Assembly: GCA_020859845.1 (NCBI GenBank)
Contig: JAJBVL010000105.1
Span: 1-40,675 of the forward strand
DNA length: 40,675 nucleotides
Source: Bacteroidales bacterium
GTDB taxonomy: Bacteria; Bacteroidota; Bacteroidia; Bacteroidales; Muribaculaceae
Direction of reading: 5' to 3'
This document shows positions 26,794 through 35,422 of the stretch, in pieces. The notes below the pieces were generated by a model, which was given only the letters and a program-made list of their open reading frames with translations, did no database searches and was not told the origin of the DNA. A program made the position numbers and the translations under genes. Each line of letters begins with the position of its first letter. The stretch's first letter is position 1.

Positions 26794-27915
26794 ATGAAAT
26801 TTAACGTTCCCAGCAAAGACTTCTACAACTTTGTATCAGCGGTAAGCAAGGTAATCAACTCCAAAAACACTATCGCTGTGCTCAACAACTTTCTCTTCAC
26901 CCTCGACGGCGACCAACTGACTATCAAAGCCTCCGATACCGAAAACTCCCTCGTAGGGCGCATGACGGTCTTTGAGGCCGAAGGCTCGGGCTCCGTGTGT
27001 ATCGATGCTCGCCTGCTGGTGGAGCTTCTCAAGGAGATGCCCGATCAGGGGATAACCTTCGAGATCGACGACGACACCTTTGAGGTGAAAATCTCCTATG
27101 CCAGCGGTAGCTACAACACTTTGGCCATCAACGGACAGGAATACCCCGTGCCTCTTCGCGAAGAGGAGGCAAACGTCATGGCCTTCACCGCTCCCAGCGA
27201 GCAGGTGATAAAAGGTATGGAGGCCACGCTCTTTGCTGTGGGCAGCGACGAGCTCCGCCCCCAGATGATGGGAGTGCTATGGGATGTGAAGGCCGACGGC
27301 ATCATCTTTGTGGCCACCGACACCCGCAAGCTCGTGAAGTATGTCAATCGCCTCGCGGCTCCCGGCGTTGAGGGCTCGTTTATCCTGCCTCTGAAGAGCG
27401 CCTCGGTGCTCCGCACAGTGTTTGCCCGCGAAGAAGAGATTAAGGTGACTGTCACCCCCAAGCGTGCCACCTTTGAGTCGCCATCGTTCGTGTTTGACTG
27501 CGTGCTCATCAAGGGCGCGTTCCCCGACTACAACCGCGTTATCCCCGCCAACAATCCTCTGGTAGTGACTGTCGACCGTCTGGGGCTGCTCAACGCCGTG
27601 AAGCGTGTGGGCGTATTTGGCGACGGTGGCGCTGGCCTGGTGAAGTTTATCATCACTCCTGGCAAGATTGAGCTCAACGCCCAGGACAACAACATGGGCA
27701 AGTCGGGCCGTGAGACCGTGCCTTGTGATTATGAAGGTAAAGCAATCACAATTGGCTTTGGTGGCCCCTACATTATCGAGATTTTCTCGTCGCTTCCATC
27801 GGCCGAGGTGGTGATGAAGCTTTCCGATCCCAGCCGTCCAGCAGTGTGCCTACCTGCTGAGGAGAGCGAGACGAGCCAGACGATTATCCTCCTCATGCCG
27901 ATGAACATCATTTAA
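26794..27915 (+). CDS. dnaN: DNA polymerase III beta subunit (sliding clamp)
   Basis: The 373-residue sliding clamp that tethers DNA polymerase III to DNA. The length is standard and the three-domain order is intact. Recognisable segments are KVINSKNTIAVLNNFLF at the start, SDTENSLVGRM, LFAVGSDELRPQMMGVLWD at the second domain, GAFPDYNRVIP and the C-terminal TIILLMPMNI, close to the usual MPMRL ending. It is the first gene of a same-strand block with the exonuclease gene, a pairing that fits replication. Confidence 0.96.
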   Translation: MKFNVPSKDFYNFVSAVSKVINSKNTIAVLNNFLFTLDGDQLTIKASDTENSLVGRMTVFEAEGSGSVCIDARLLVELLKEMPDQGITFEIDDDTFEVKISYASGSYNTLAINGQEYPVPLREEEANVMAFTAPSEQVIKGMEATLFAVGSDELRPQMMGVLWDVKADGIIFVATDTRKLVKYVNRLAAPGVEGSFILPLKSASVLRTVFAREEEIKVTVTPKRATFESPSFVFDCVLIKGAFPDYNRVIPANNPLVVTVDRLGLLNAVKRVGVFGDGGAGLVKFIITPGKIELNAQDNNMGKSGRETVPCDYEGKAITIGFGGPYIIEIFSSLPSAEVVMKLSDPSRPAVCLPAEESETSQTIILLMPMNII

Positions 27916-27934
27916 TCCCCTCTCTCTGCGCGCG

Positions 27935-28696
27935 ATGAAACTCCATCTACAAAAGCCCATCATATTCTTTGATCTCGAGACCACTGGCACCAACATCACC
28001 CGCGACCGTATAGTAGAGATATCGGCCATCAAGGTGATGCCCAACGGCGAGGAGATTGTGCGCACACGGCGCGTCAACCCCGAGATGCCAATCCCCGAGG
28101 AGGCCACTGCAGTCCACCACATCACGGATGAGGATGTGGCCAACGCCCCCGTCTTTCGTCAGATAGCCAAGGACCTGGCCAACTTCTTTACGGGATGCGA
28201 CATCGCTGGCTACAACTCCAATCGCTTCGACATCCCTATTCTCGACGAGGAACTGCAGAGGGCAGGCGTGAAGTTTGACTTCTCCAAGGCGCGGTTTATC
28301 GACGTGCAGACTATCTTTCATAAGAAGGAGCAGCGCACGCTCTCGGCCGCCTATCGCTTCTACTGCGACAAGGACCTGACGGAGGCCCATTCGGCCAACG
28401 CCGACACCCGCGCTACTTATGAAGTGCTGATGGCTCAACTCGACCGCTACGACGACCTCCCCAACGACATGGGCAAACTTTCAGAGTTTTCGTCGCAAAA
28501 CAACAATGTCGACTTCATGGGGCGCCTCATCTACGACGATAAGAAGCGCGAGGTGATCAACTTTGGTAAGTATAAAGGTCAAGTGGCCGAGGACGTGATG
28601 CGTCGCGACCCCGCCTATTACAATTGGGTGATGAACGGCGACTTCCCCCAGAACACTAAGGACGCTTTCACCCGCATAAAGCTCCGCCTCCATTAG
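27935..28696 (+). CDS. DnaQ-like 3'-5' exonuclease (Pol III epsilon type) with ExoX-like C-terminus
   Basis: A 253-residue DEDD-family exonuclease. ExoI motif: FFDLETTGTN (Asp13, Glu15). ExoII: the GYNSNRFDIPIL segment. ExoIII: AHSANADTRAT. Residues about 200-250 contain INFGKYKGQVAEDV and YNWVMNGDFPQNTK, a small domain also found at the end of exonuclease X-type proteins. It is probably a proofreading or repair exonuclease; the position after dnaN favours a role at the replication fork. It starts 19 bases after dnaN ends. Confidence 0.9.
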   Translation: MKLHLQKPIIFFDLETTGTNITRDRIVEISAIKVMPNGEEIVRTRRVNPEMPIPEEATAVHHITDEDVANAPVFRQIAKDLANFFTGCDIAGYNSNRFDIPILDEELQRAGVKFDFSKARFIDVQTIFHKKEQRTLSAAYRFYCDKDLTEAHSANADTRATYEVLMAQLDRYDDLPNDMGKLSEFSSQNNNVDFMGRLIYDDKKREVINFGKYKGQVAEDVMRRDPAYYNWVMNGDFPQNTKDAFTRIKLRLH

Positions 28697-28728
28697 ATTT
28701 TCTTTTATTCTATTACGTTTGTATCCTC

Positions 28729-29958
28729 ATGTCACCATTATCAGGCCGTCATATCATCCTTGGCATCACCGGAGGCATTGCTGCCTACAAGTCGGTGTCG
28801 CTGCTGCGTCTGCTGGTAAAGGCCGGAGCAGAAGTGCAGGTGGTCATCACACCCTCGGGCAAGGAGTTTATCACCCCGGTGACCCTCTCAGCCCTAAGTC
28901 ACCGACCCGTCGTCAGCGAGTTTTTCACGGCCAACACTGGCGAATGGCATAGCCACGTCGACCTCGGGCTGTGGGCCGATGCAATGGTCGTGGCGCCAGC
29001 CACGGCGTGTTCCATCGCCAAGATGGCCCATGGCGTGGCCGACAATATGCTCATCACTACCTATCTATCGGCTAAGGCCCCCGTCTTTGTGGCTCCGGCG
29101 ATGGACCTCGACATGATGGCTCATCCCTCCACTCAGGCAAACATCGCCCTTCTCCGTAGCTATGGCAATCATATCATAGAGCCAGCATCGGGCGAGCTTG
29201 CCAGTGGCTTGGTAGGGAAGGGACGCATGGCCGAGCCCGAGGAGATAATGGCCGCTTTGGAACTCTTTTTCGCACAGGAGATCAAGGGCCATGCCCTGCG
29301 TGGCAAACGTGTGCTTATCACGGCTGGACCTACGTATGAGCGCATCGACCCAGTCCGTTTTATAGGCAATTTTTCGTCGGGCAAGATGGGCTATGCTCTG
29401 GCCGAGGAGGCTGCCAAGGCCGGGGCGCAGGTGACGCTCGTCAGCGGGCCTGTGAGCCTCCGCGCCAATCATCCTTCTATTCAGGTGGTGGCCGTGGAGT
29501 CGGCGCGACAGATGCTCGCGGCTTGCCAAGAGGCCTTCCCCACGACGGATATAGCCATCATGTGTGCCGCCGTGGCCGATTATGCTCCTGCCGAGTATGC
29601 CGAGCGTAAGATAAAGCGCGAGGCTGGCGAGGCACCAGTGATCCATCTGGTGAAGAATCCCGATATCGCCGCTACACTCGGCGCTGAGAAGCGTCCAGGC
29701 CAGACCCTCGTGGGCTTTGCCTTGGAGACCGACCATGAGGAGACCAACGCCCTCGATAAGATGCGCCGCAAGCACCTTGATATGATAGTGATGAACTCGC
29801 TCCAGACCCCTGGCGCGGGCTTTGCTACTGACACTAATCAAGTGACCATCTACTCGGCCGATGGTTCTACACGTCAAGGCGAACTTAAGAGCAAGACCGA
29901 AGTGGCTCGCGACATTCTGCAAGCTATTATCCGCGAGAGAGAGGAGGCGGAGGCATGA
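28729..29958 (+). CDS. coaBC: Bifunctional phosphopantothenoylcysteine decarboxylase / phosphopantothenate-cysteine ligase
   Basis: A 409-residue cytoplasmic enzyme for two steps of coenzyme A synthesis. The N-terminal FMN-dependent CoaC half has GITGGIAAYKS, the active-site His near EWHSHVDLG and APAMDLDMMAHP. The C-terminal CoaB half starts near GKRVLITAGPTYERIDPVRFIGN and has AAVADYAPAEYAERKIKR, KNPDI and the GFALETD loop. Length is typical. The stop overlaps the start of the next gene (ATGA), so translation is coupled. Confidence 0.95.
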   Translation: MSPLSGRHIILGITGGIAAYKSVSLLRLLVKAGAEVQVVITPSGKEFITPVTLSALSHRPVVSEFFTANTGEWHSHVDLGLWADAMVVAPATACSIAKMAHGVADNMLITTYLSAKAPVFVAPAMDLDMMAHPSTQANIALLRSYGNHIIEPASGELASGLVGKGRMAEPEEIMAALELFFAQEIKGHALRGKRVLITAGPTYERIDPVRFIGNFSSGKMGYALAEEAAKAGAQVTLVSGPVSLRANHPSIQVVAVESARQMLAACQEAFPTTDIAIMCAAVADYAPAEYAERKIKREAGEAPVIHLVKNPDIAATLGAEKRPGQTLVGFALETDHEETNALDKMRRKHLDMIVMNSLQTPGAGFATDTNQVTIYSADGSTRQGELKSKTEVARDILQAIIREREEAEA

Positions 29959-30866
29959 GCCTACGAGGAGCGCTCATATCGGTCATCTTAGGGGTGGCCT
30001 CGTGGGCCTTGAACGCCCAGGAACTCAACTGCACTGTGGAAATCAATTCCCAGCAGGTGGCCAACAACTCTCAGTCGGTGTTTCAGACCCTCCAAGAGGC
30101 CATCTCGGAGTATATGAACACCAACAAGTTTACCCAAGCCCAGTTTTCGCCCACGGAGAAGATTGAGTGTAGGATGTTTTTCACCATCTCCGATTATACC
30201 GACGGGGTGATGACAGGCGACCTCCAGGTGCAGTCGTCGCGCCCGGTGTTTGACACCAGCTATACCACCACGCTCATCAACTTCAAGGACTCCAAGCTGC
30301 AGTTTGAGTATCAAGAGGGGGAGCCGCTCGTGTTCTCAGAGAATGTGATGCAGAGCCAGCTGACAGCCATCCTCAACTTCTATGCCTATCTCATCTTGGC
30401 CGTCGACTTCGACACTTTCTCGTCGCAAGGCGGACAAGCCTACTACGACAAGGCAGCCACGGTGGTGCAGCTCGGGCAGTCGAGCGGTCAGACGGGGTGG
30501 AAGGCCTTTGAGGACAATCGCAACCGTAGCGCCGTACTGAGCGGTTTTACCGACCCGTCTACATCGGGCATCCGCGAGCTCCTCTACCAATACCACCGTA
30601 AGGGGCTCGACGAGATGGTGCAGAGCCCCGACAAGAGCCGAGCCAACATCACCAAGGCCCTCGCGGCCCTGACGAAGATACAGCAGGTCAACTCCATGTC
30701 GGTCGTGCTGTCGATGTGGCGCGATGCCAAGCTCGACGAGATAGTCAATATCTACAGCCAAGCCCCAGAGGATGAGCGCAAGACCGTCTACGATCTCCTT
30801 ACCCCCATCTATCCCACCGACCGCAAGCGGCTGGAACAGATTAAGAACCCCGAAGTGAAAAAATGA
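29955..30866 (+). CDS. DUF4835 family exported protein
   Basis: A 303-residue protein with a signal peptide (MSLRGALISVILGVASWALNAQ) and then the DUF4835 signature ELNCTVEINSQQVANNS and VFQTLQEAISEYMN. Other segments typical of the family are IECRMFFTISDY and LNFYAYLILAVDFDTFS. The family is almost confined to Bacteroidetes and lies beside coaBC and recN in many genomes. Its function is unknown. It is probably periplasmic. The ATG overlaps the coaBC stop by four bases. Confidence 0.9.
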   Translation: MSLRGALISVILGVASWALNAQELNCTVEINSQQVANNSQSVFQTLQEAISEYMNTNKFTQAQFSPTEKIECRMFFTISDYTDGVMTGDLQVQSSRPVFDTSYTTTLINFKDSKLQFEYQEGEPLVFSENVMQSQLTAILNFYAYLILAVDFDTFSSQGGQAYYDKAATVVQLGQSSGQTGWKAFEDNRNRSAVLSGFTDPSTSGIRELLYQYHRKGLDEMVQSPDKSRANITKALAALTKIQQVNSMSVVLSMWRDAKLDEIVNIYSQAPEDERKTVYDLLTPIYPTDRKRLEQIKNPEVKK

Positions 30867-30879
30867 CCACTTTCTCCTT

Positions 30880-32544
30880 ATGTTAGAGACCCTTCACATA
30901 TCCAATTATGCGCTGATAGAGAGCGTTGACATCACGTTTCATGCCGGCTTCAACATCATCACAGGCGAGACGGGGGCCGGCAAGTCGATAATGCTCGGTG
31001 CCCTATCGCTGCTGCTTGGCGCCAGAGCCGATAGCAAGGCTGTGCGTCAGGCCGACAAGAAGTCGGTGATCGAGGCCACGTTCACTTGTTCGGACTATCC
31101 GGCGCTGGAGCGCTACTGTCAGGACAACGACATCGAGTGGGACGACCAGCGCTGCATCCTCCGTCGAGAGATAGCCCCCAACGGACGTTCGCGCGCGTTT
31201 ATCAACGATTCGCCCGTTCCGCTGTCGCGTCTTCAGGAGGTGGCCATGTATCTGGTCGACATCCACTCCCAGCATCAAAATCAGCTCTTGGCTCGCAGCG
31301 ACTTCCAGATGGACGTCATCGACACCCTGGCCTCCAATGCCGACCGCCTCGCGGTGTATCAGAAACGCTACACCTCCTTTCGCGATGCCCTGCGCCGCCT
31401 CAAGAAGGCCAAGCAAGACCTGCAGCGCTCCAAGGACGACGAGGAGTATACCCGCTTTCAGCTCGAGCAACTCGACGCTCTCCAACTCCGCACTGGTGAA
31501 CAGACCGAGCTGGAGCAAGAGCGCGAAGTGCTGGCCAACATGACCCGTATCAAAGCCGCGCTCTACGACGCTCTTCAAGCCCTTAGCGAGGGTCCCAACA
31601 ATGCTCTTGACGCTATCGCCGAGGTGCAGGAGGCCATGGAGGCGCTCCAGCCCGTAGTCTCTGCCGAGGATAAGATTGATGAACGACTGGAGACGTCGGC
31701 CATCGAGCTACGCGACATTGCCGACACCCTCTCGGCTATCGATAGCCGCCTCGCTGGCGACCCGGCTCAGCTCGACGCCGTGGAGGAGCGCCTCAATACT
31801 CTCTACACCATGGAGCATAAGCATAAGGTGGAGAGCGTGGAGGCTCTCATAGAGCTGCGCGAGCAGCTGCGCCAACGCCTTGACCAGATCGACAATGGCG
31901 ATGCACATATCGCCGAGCTCGAGAAGGAGGCGCGCCGCCAGCACGCCCTCACCAAGGAGGCTGCCGCAGCTCTCACCGAGGCTCGTCGCTTGGCCGCCAG
32001 CGCCTTTGCCGAGCAGCTGCGTGATCGCGCAATGCCCCTTGGGATGGCCAACCTACGCTGCGAGGTGGAGGTCAGCCCCATCGACCTTAGTCCTACGGGA
32101 GCCGACCATGTGGAGTTTCGCTTCGCCTTCAATAAGAATCAGCCACTGATGGCTGTGGGGGGCGCTGCTTCCGGTGGTGAGATTTCACGCCTGATGCTCA
32201 CCATCAAAGCCATTATCGCCGACAAGATGAGCCTGCCCTCGATTATCTTCGACGAGGTGGATACGGGCGTCAGTGGCGACGTGGCCAATCGCATCGGCCA
32301 GATGATGCAAGACATTGCTGGCTCGCTACAGGTGACGGCCATCACCCATCTGCCTCAGGTGGCTGCCCGGGGTCAGCATCATTACAAGGTGTATAAACTC
32401 GACGATGAAGATGCTACCCACACCCATATCCATGAACTTTCGCCCCAAGAGCGCGTTTCAGAATTAGCTCTCATGCTCAGCGGCAACCCACACGACGAGG
32501 CTGCCCGCGCCAATGCTGAGGCTTTGCTCAAGCGCAACGTATAA
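30880..32544 (+). CDS. recN: DNA repair protein RecN
   Basis: A 554-residue SMC-like ATPase acting in double-strand-break repair. Walker A is GETGAGKS (29-36) in the usual RecN context (NIITGETGAGKSIMLGALSLLLG). VDIHSQHQNQLL marks the start of the coiled-coil region (about 160-370, rich in Glu, Arg and Leu). The C-terminal head has the signature AASGGEISRLMLTIKA and Walker B SIIFDEVDTGVSG, then VTAITHLPQVAA. Complete length. It begins 13 bases after the DUF4835 gene. Confidence 0.96.
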   Translation: MLETLHISNYALIESVDITFHAGFNIITGETGAGKSIMLGALSLLLGARADSKAVRQADKKSVIEATFTCSDYPALERYCQDNDIEWDDQRCILRREIAPNGRSRAFINDSPVPLSRLQEVAMYLVDIHSQHQNQLLARSDFQMDVIDTLASNADRLAVYQKRYTSFRDALRRLKKAKQDLQRSKDDEEYTRFQLEQLDALQLRTGEQTELEQEREVLANMTRIKAALYDALQALSEGPNNALDAIAEVQEAMEALQPVVSAEDKIDERLETSAIELRDIADTLSAIDSRLAGDPAQLDAVEERLNTLYTMEHKHKVESVEALIELREQLRQRLDQIDNGDAHIAELEKEARRQHALTKEAAAALTEARRLAASAFAEQLRDRAMPLGMANLRCEVEVSPIDLSPTGADHVEFRFAFNKNQPLMAVGGAASGGEISRLMLTIKAIIADKMSLPSIIFDEVDTGVSGDVANRIGQMMQDIAGSLQVTAITHLPQVAARGQHHYKVYKLDDEDATHTHIHELSPQERVSELALMLSGNPHDEAARANAEALLKRNV

Positions 32545-32574
32545 TCCCCCTCATAACCCCCATCATCCCCCTCC

Positions 32575-33324
32575 ATGCAAGATTATATTTTTGGTATCCG
32601 CGCCGTGATTGAAGCTATCGAGGCCGGAAAAGAGATCGACAAGGTGTTTATCAAGAAAGACCTCAACGGCGACCTTGCCGGCGAGCTCTTCACCCTGCTA
32701 CGCGAACATCACATACCATCGCAGCGGGTGCCAATAGAACGCATCAACCGCATCACGCGCAAGAATCATCAAGGGGTGGTGGCTCTCCTGTCGGCTGTCA
32801 CCTATCATCGGCTCGATAATGTAATCCCCGAACTTTATGAGGCTGGGGTAGTGCCGCTTATCGTGGTGCTCGACGGCATCACCGACGTGCGCAATTTTGG
32901 CGCCATAGCCCGCACCTGCGAGTGTGCTGGCGTCAACGCCATAGTCATCCCCGAGCATGGAAGCGTCAGCGTGGGAGCCGACGCTGTCAAGACGTCGGCT
33001 GGCGCCTTGCTCCACATCCCAGTATGCCGCGAGCGCACAGTGCGTGGCGCTGTACGCTCGTTGAAGGATAATGGTTATCGCGTGGTGGCACTGTCGGAGA
33101 AGGCCGATATCAACTATACCCTGACCGACTACACTGTACCTACTGCGCTGGTGATGGGTGCTGAGGACGTGGGTATCTCGGCAGAAGTGTTGCGCGAGTG
33201 CGACCTCTTTGTGTCGATACCGATGTTTGGCAACATCGGTTCGCTCAACGTCTCGGTGGCCACAGGCGTGGTGCTATATGAAGTAGTGCGCCAGCGCCTG
33301 CAAGCCAACCTCGAGGTCATCTAA
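32575..33324 (+). CDS. rlmB: 23S rRNA 2'-O-methyltransferase RlmB (TrmH/SpoU family)
   Basis: A 249-residue SPOUT methyltransferase that methylates a guanosine of 23S rRNA (position 2251 in E. coli). An N-terminal substrate-binding domain (IFGIRAVIEAIEAGKEIDKVFI) is followed by the knotted catalytic domain. Motif 1 is LDGITDVRNFGAIARTCECAGV, motif 2 is LVMGAEDVGIS and motif 3 is IPMFGNIGSLNVSVATGVVLYE. Thirty bases separate it from recN. It ends 27 bases from the convergent cysK. Confidence 0.92.
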   Translation: MQDYIFGIRAVIEAIEAGKEIDKVFIKKDLNGDLAGELFTLLREHHIPSQRVPIERINRITRKNHQGVVALLSAVTYHRLDNVIPELYEAGVVPLIVVLDGITDVRNFGAIARTCECAGVNAIVIPEHGSVSVGADAVKTSAGALLHIPVCRERTVRGAVRSLKDNGYRVVALSEKADINYTLTDYTVPTALVMGAEDVGISAEVLRECDLFVSIPMFGNIGSLNVSVATGVVLYEVVRQRLQANLEVI

Positions 33325-33331
33325 TCCACCC

Positions 33332-33360
33332 TCAACCCCGTAGGAGGTGTCTCAATTAGC
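33332..33360. repeat. Isolated REP-like repeat between rlmB and cysK
   Basis: TCAACCCCGTAGGAGGTG followed by CTCAATTAG matches the repeat cluster at 22323-22640. It fills the convergent gap and runs into the last codons of cysK (AATTAGC = the Ala-Asn codons). It may serve as the transcription boundary. Confidence 0.7.
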
Positions 33361-34284
33361 ATACAATTCCGTTGAGAGATAGCGCTCGCCAGTATCGGGT
33401 AGGATGGCCACTATCCGCTTGCCCTTGTTTTCAGGCCTACGCGCCAGCTCCGTAGCTGCGGCTACGGCTGCGCCCGACGAGATGCCCACCAGAAGCCCCT
33501 CGGTGCGTGCCAACTTGCGGCTTGTAGCCATAGCATCGTCGCTCTTCACAGTCACTATCTCATCCACCACGTCGCGGTCAAAAATCTTAGGCTCGAAGCC
33601 AGCGCCAATGCCCTGTATCTTGTGGGGGCCCTTTTTGCCTCCGCTCAGCACCGGCGACTCTGCCGGCTCTACAGCCACCACCTTTATCTCGGGGCGCAGC
33701 GCCTTGAGATAGCGGCCTGTGCCACTCACTGAGCCACCAGTACCCACTGCGCTTACAAAGATATCGACGATGCCGTCGGTGTCGGCCCATATCTCCGGGC
33801 CAGTGGTGTCGGCGTGGGCTTGAGGATTGGCGGGATTTTCAAACTGCTGGAGTATTATCGCTCCCGGAGTGGCATCGCGTAGGCGCTCAGCCTCGCGGAT
33901 GGCTCCGCTCATGGCCTCTGAGCCAGGGGTGAGCACTATCTCGGCGCCGAGGGCGGCGAGCAGGCGTCGGCGCTCTATGCTCATCGTCTCGGGCATCGTC
34001 AGGATGAGTTTGTAGCCACGAGCAGCCGCCACAAGGGCAAGACCAACGCCGGTGTTGCCGCTTGTTGGTTCTATGATGGTGCCACCAGGCTTCAGCAGCC
34101 CGCGCTTCTCGGCATCGTCGATCATGGCCAAGGCCACGCGATCTTTGACGCTACCGCCGGGATTGAAGTATTCCAGCTTTGCCACGATGGTGGCGGGGAG
34201 CTCTTCTGAGCGCTCATAGTTGGAGAGCTCGAGTAGGGGAGTGCGGCCTATTAGTTCTGTGAGGCCTTTAGCAATACGTGCCAT
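33352..34284 (-). CDS. cysK: Cysteine synthase A (O-acetylserine sulfhydrylase)
   Basis: A 310-residue PLP enzyme joining O-acetylserine and sulfide to make cysteine. The PLP lysine is Lys47 in NPGGSVKDR. The substrate loop is [11 protein letters not shown], the phosphate-binding loop is [16 protein letters not shown], and [15 protein letters not shown] is near the C-terminus. Length fits CysK rather than cystathionine beta-synthase. It has its own promoter. The last residues overlap a REP-like repeat. Confidence 0.94.
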   Translation of the reverse strand: MARIAKGLTELIGRTPLLELSNYERSEELPATIVAKLEYFNPGGSVKDRVALAMIDDAEKRGLLKPGGTIIEPTSGNTGVGLALVAAARGYKLILTMPETMSIERRRLLAALGAEIVLTPGSEAMSGAIREAERLRDATPGAIILQQFENPANPQAHADTTGPEIWADTDGIVDIFVSAVGTGGSVSGTGRYLKALRPEIKVVAVEPAESPVLSGGKKGPHKIQGIGAGFEPKIFDRDVVDEIVTVKSDDAMATSRKLARTEGLLVGISSGAAVAAATELARRPENKGKRIVAILPDTGERYLSTELYAN

Positions 34285-34330
34285 AATAGTAAGTTGGGGG
34301 AATATTGAGTAAATAAATCCGTTGACACCG

Positions 34331-34338
34331 CAAAACTA
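34331..34338 (-). promoter_or_regulatory. -7 box of cysK
   Basis: CAAAACTA is TAGTTTTG on the minus strand, matching TAnnTTTG, 47 bases before the cysK start. A TTGC about 20 bases further upstream is a weak -33 element. Confidence 0.6.
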
Positions 34339-34462
34339 CATCCTTCTCTCCACTTGTGCAATACCCACTATCAAAAACAGTAAACTATTCTATTTCATAC
34401 TATACAGAAAGCTCAAAATAGAAAATCATTCTAAATCTATCAACAATAATAGGCATCCGCCA

Positions 34463-34555
34463 TCCTCCTCTGCGGCAGCTCATGTAGTGCGGTTGCCTCA
34501 ACCGCCCATGTTTCGCGGCTGCCTCAGCCGCCCGAGGCGCCGAAGCCCCACTACA
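34463..34555. repeat. GC-rich region of tandem hairpins upstream of tRNA-Lys
   Basis: GCGGTTG-CCT-CAACCGC (34489-34505) and GCGGCTG-CCT-CAGCCGC (34515-34531) are two perfect 7-bp hairpins with the same three-base loop. They are enclosed by TGTAGTG (34483-34489) and CACTACA (34549-34555). The left edge CCTCTGCGGCAGCT resembles the arm of the inverted repeat at 15510. The remaining gap 34285-34620 otherwise holds only the cysK and tRNA promoters. Confidence 0.75.
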
Positions 34556-34572
34556 AAAAAACCGTCTAAAAG

Positions 34573-34604
34573 TTTGCACATATAGAATAAAAGCTGTAAT
34601 TTTG
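34573..34604 (+). promoter_or_regulatory. Promoter of tRNA-Lys
   Basis: TTTG (34573-34576), a 20-base spacer, then TAATTTTG (34597-34604) is a full match to the Bacteroidetes -33/-7 promoter. The tRNA begins 16 bases downstream. Confidence 0.8.
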
Positions 34605-34619
34605 CAGCGCAATTCGCAG

Positions 34620-34692
34620 GATTCGCTAGCTCAGCTGGTAGAGCACAACACTTTTAATGTTGGGGTCCTGGGTTCGAGCCCCAGGCGGATCA
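34620..34692 (+). tRNA. tRNA-Lys (anticodon TTT)
   Basis: A 73-base cloverleaf. The acceptor stem GATTCGC pairs with GCGGATC (one G-T). The D arm is GCTCAGCTGGTAGAGC. The anticodon stem is CAACA/TGTTG with loop CTTTTAA, so anticodon TTT at 34653-34655. The T arm is CTGGG-TTCGAGC-CCCAG. The discriminator base is A at 34692. CCA is not encoded. Its 3' end is the left attachment site of the downstream island. Confidence 0.97.
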
Positions 34693-34693
34693 C
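34681..34693 (+). repeat. Left attachment site (attL) in the tRNA-Lys 3' end
   Basis: CCAGGCGGATCAC, covering the T-arm end, acceptor strand and discriminator base, recurs exactly at 37329-37341. This is the usual site for tyrosine-recombinase integration. Confidence 0.75.
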
Positions 34694-34716
34694 AACCGGC
34701 TTAAAATCAATGAAAT

Positions 34717-34753
34717 GGTATGCAATCTAATGAAATGTTTGCATGCCTTTTTT
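34717..34753 (+). terminator. Terminator for tRNA-Lys supplied by the island
   Basis: GGTATGCAA (34717-34725) pairs with TTGCATGCC (34739-34747; one G-T) around a 13-base loop, followed by six T residues. Confidence 0.75.
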
Positions 34754-34840
34754 ATTTGGTTTTCAGCCATTTATGCATCGACCCCGCTGGAATGAAATCT
34801 TTGTCTTTACGTTAAAAAGTTGACTCATTAACGAACATAA

Positions 34841-35150
34841 ATGAGAACAACAGATACAAAAGAGAAGCGCCACTTCGATGAGGAGTTGAAGGTCAAAAAT
34901 AGCAGGAAGCTATCTCCGAGGCGAAGGCTCCTATCGTGAACTGGAGAAAAATTATGGCGTTGCCAAGTCAAAAATTCAAGCATGGGTTCGTAACTTTGCA
35001 AAGAAGATCAACGCAACACCATCCGAGAACATGAGAAAGGATACGACCCAGAAACAGCAGCCAGTTTGTGGCACGGCCAGTGAGCCATGCGACAAAGACA
35101 GAAGCAATATAACTAAAATTGCTTACCTTTGCAGAAAAATTGCATGCTGA
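34841..35150 (+). pseudogene. Frameshifted IS3-type transposase OrfA remnant
   Basis: ATG 34841 opens MRTTDTKEKRHFDEELKVK and then stops early. In another frame a helix-turn-helix continues as GSYRELEKNYGVAKSKIQAWV and on to TGA at 35148. The (K)RHFDEELK...YRELEKNYGV...IQAWV pattern is that of the small OrfA subunit of IS3-like transposases. A frameshift around 34900-34910 breaks it, and no OrfB (DDE integrase) follows. No terminal inverted repeats were found by eye. Confidence 0.7.
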
Positions 35151-35241
35151 CGGGAATTCAGGAAACTACACACACAAAACCCACTCTTCCTTTCTAAGAA
35201 CTCATATAACTCTACTAAATAAATAGGGTATAGTAGCGCCC

Positions 35242-35325
35242 TAATTGCAGTTTTTTGTAAAAATCAGCATTGTAATCGCAGAAATTTGTACCTATGAGTA
35301 CCTATAATCGCAATTTTTGTATGCC
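35242..35325 (+). repeat. 31/32-bp-period direct-repeat array in front of the AAA/RloB operon (array C)
   Basis: TAATTGCAGTTTTTTGTA at 35242, TAATCGCAGAAATTTGTA at 35273 and TAATCGCAATTTTTGTA at 35305. The consensus is TAATYGCA followed by an A/T tract and TTTGTA. The core ATCGCA.TTT is shared with array D (39453). It ends about 60 bases before the operon promoter. Confidence 0.7.
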
Positions 35326-35386
35326 ATGCCATGAATGGCAAAGTGAAAATATTGATATGGATAGGGCATAATCCAAATTAAAGTGC

Positions 35387-35394
35387 TATATTTG
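35387..35394 (+). promoter_or_regulatory. -7 box of the AAA/RloB operon
   Basis: TATATTTG matches TAnnTTTG and lies 29 bases before the ATG at 35423. There is no clear -33 TTTG. Confidence 0.6.
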
Positions 35395-35422
35395 CAAAAT
35401 AATTCCAAATACTACATCGAAA

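Noticed and set aside
34322-34585. ORF of 87 codons between cysK and tRNA-Lys
   Set aside because: It spans the cysK promoter and the hairpin cluster, with low-complexity codons and no recognisable protein feature.
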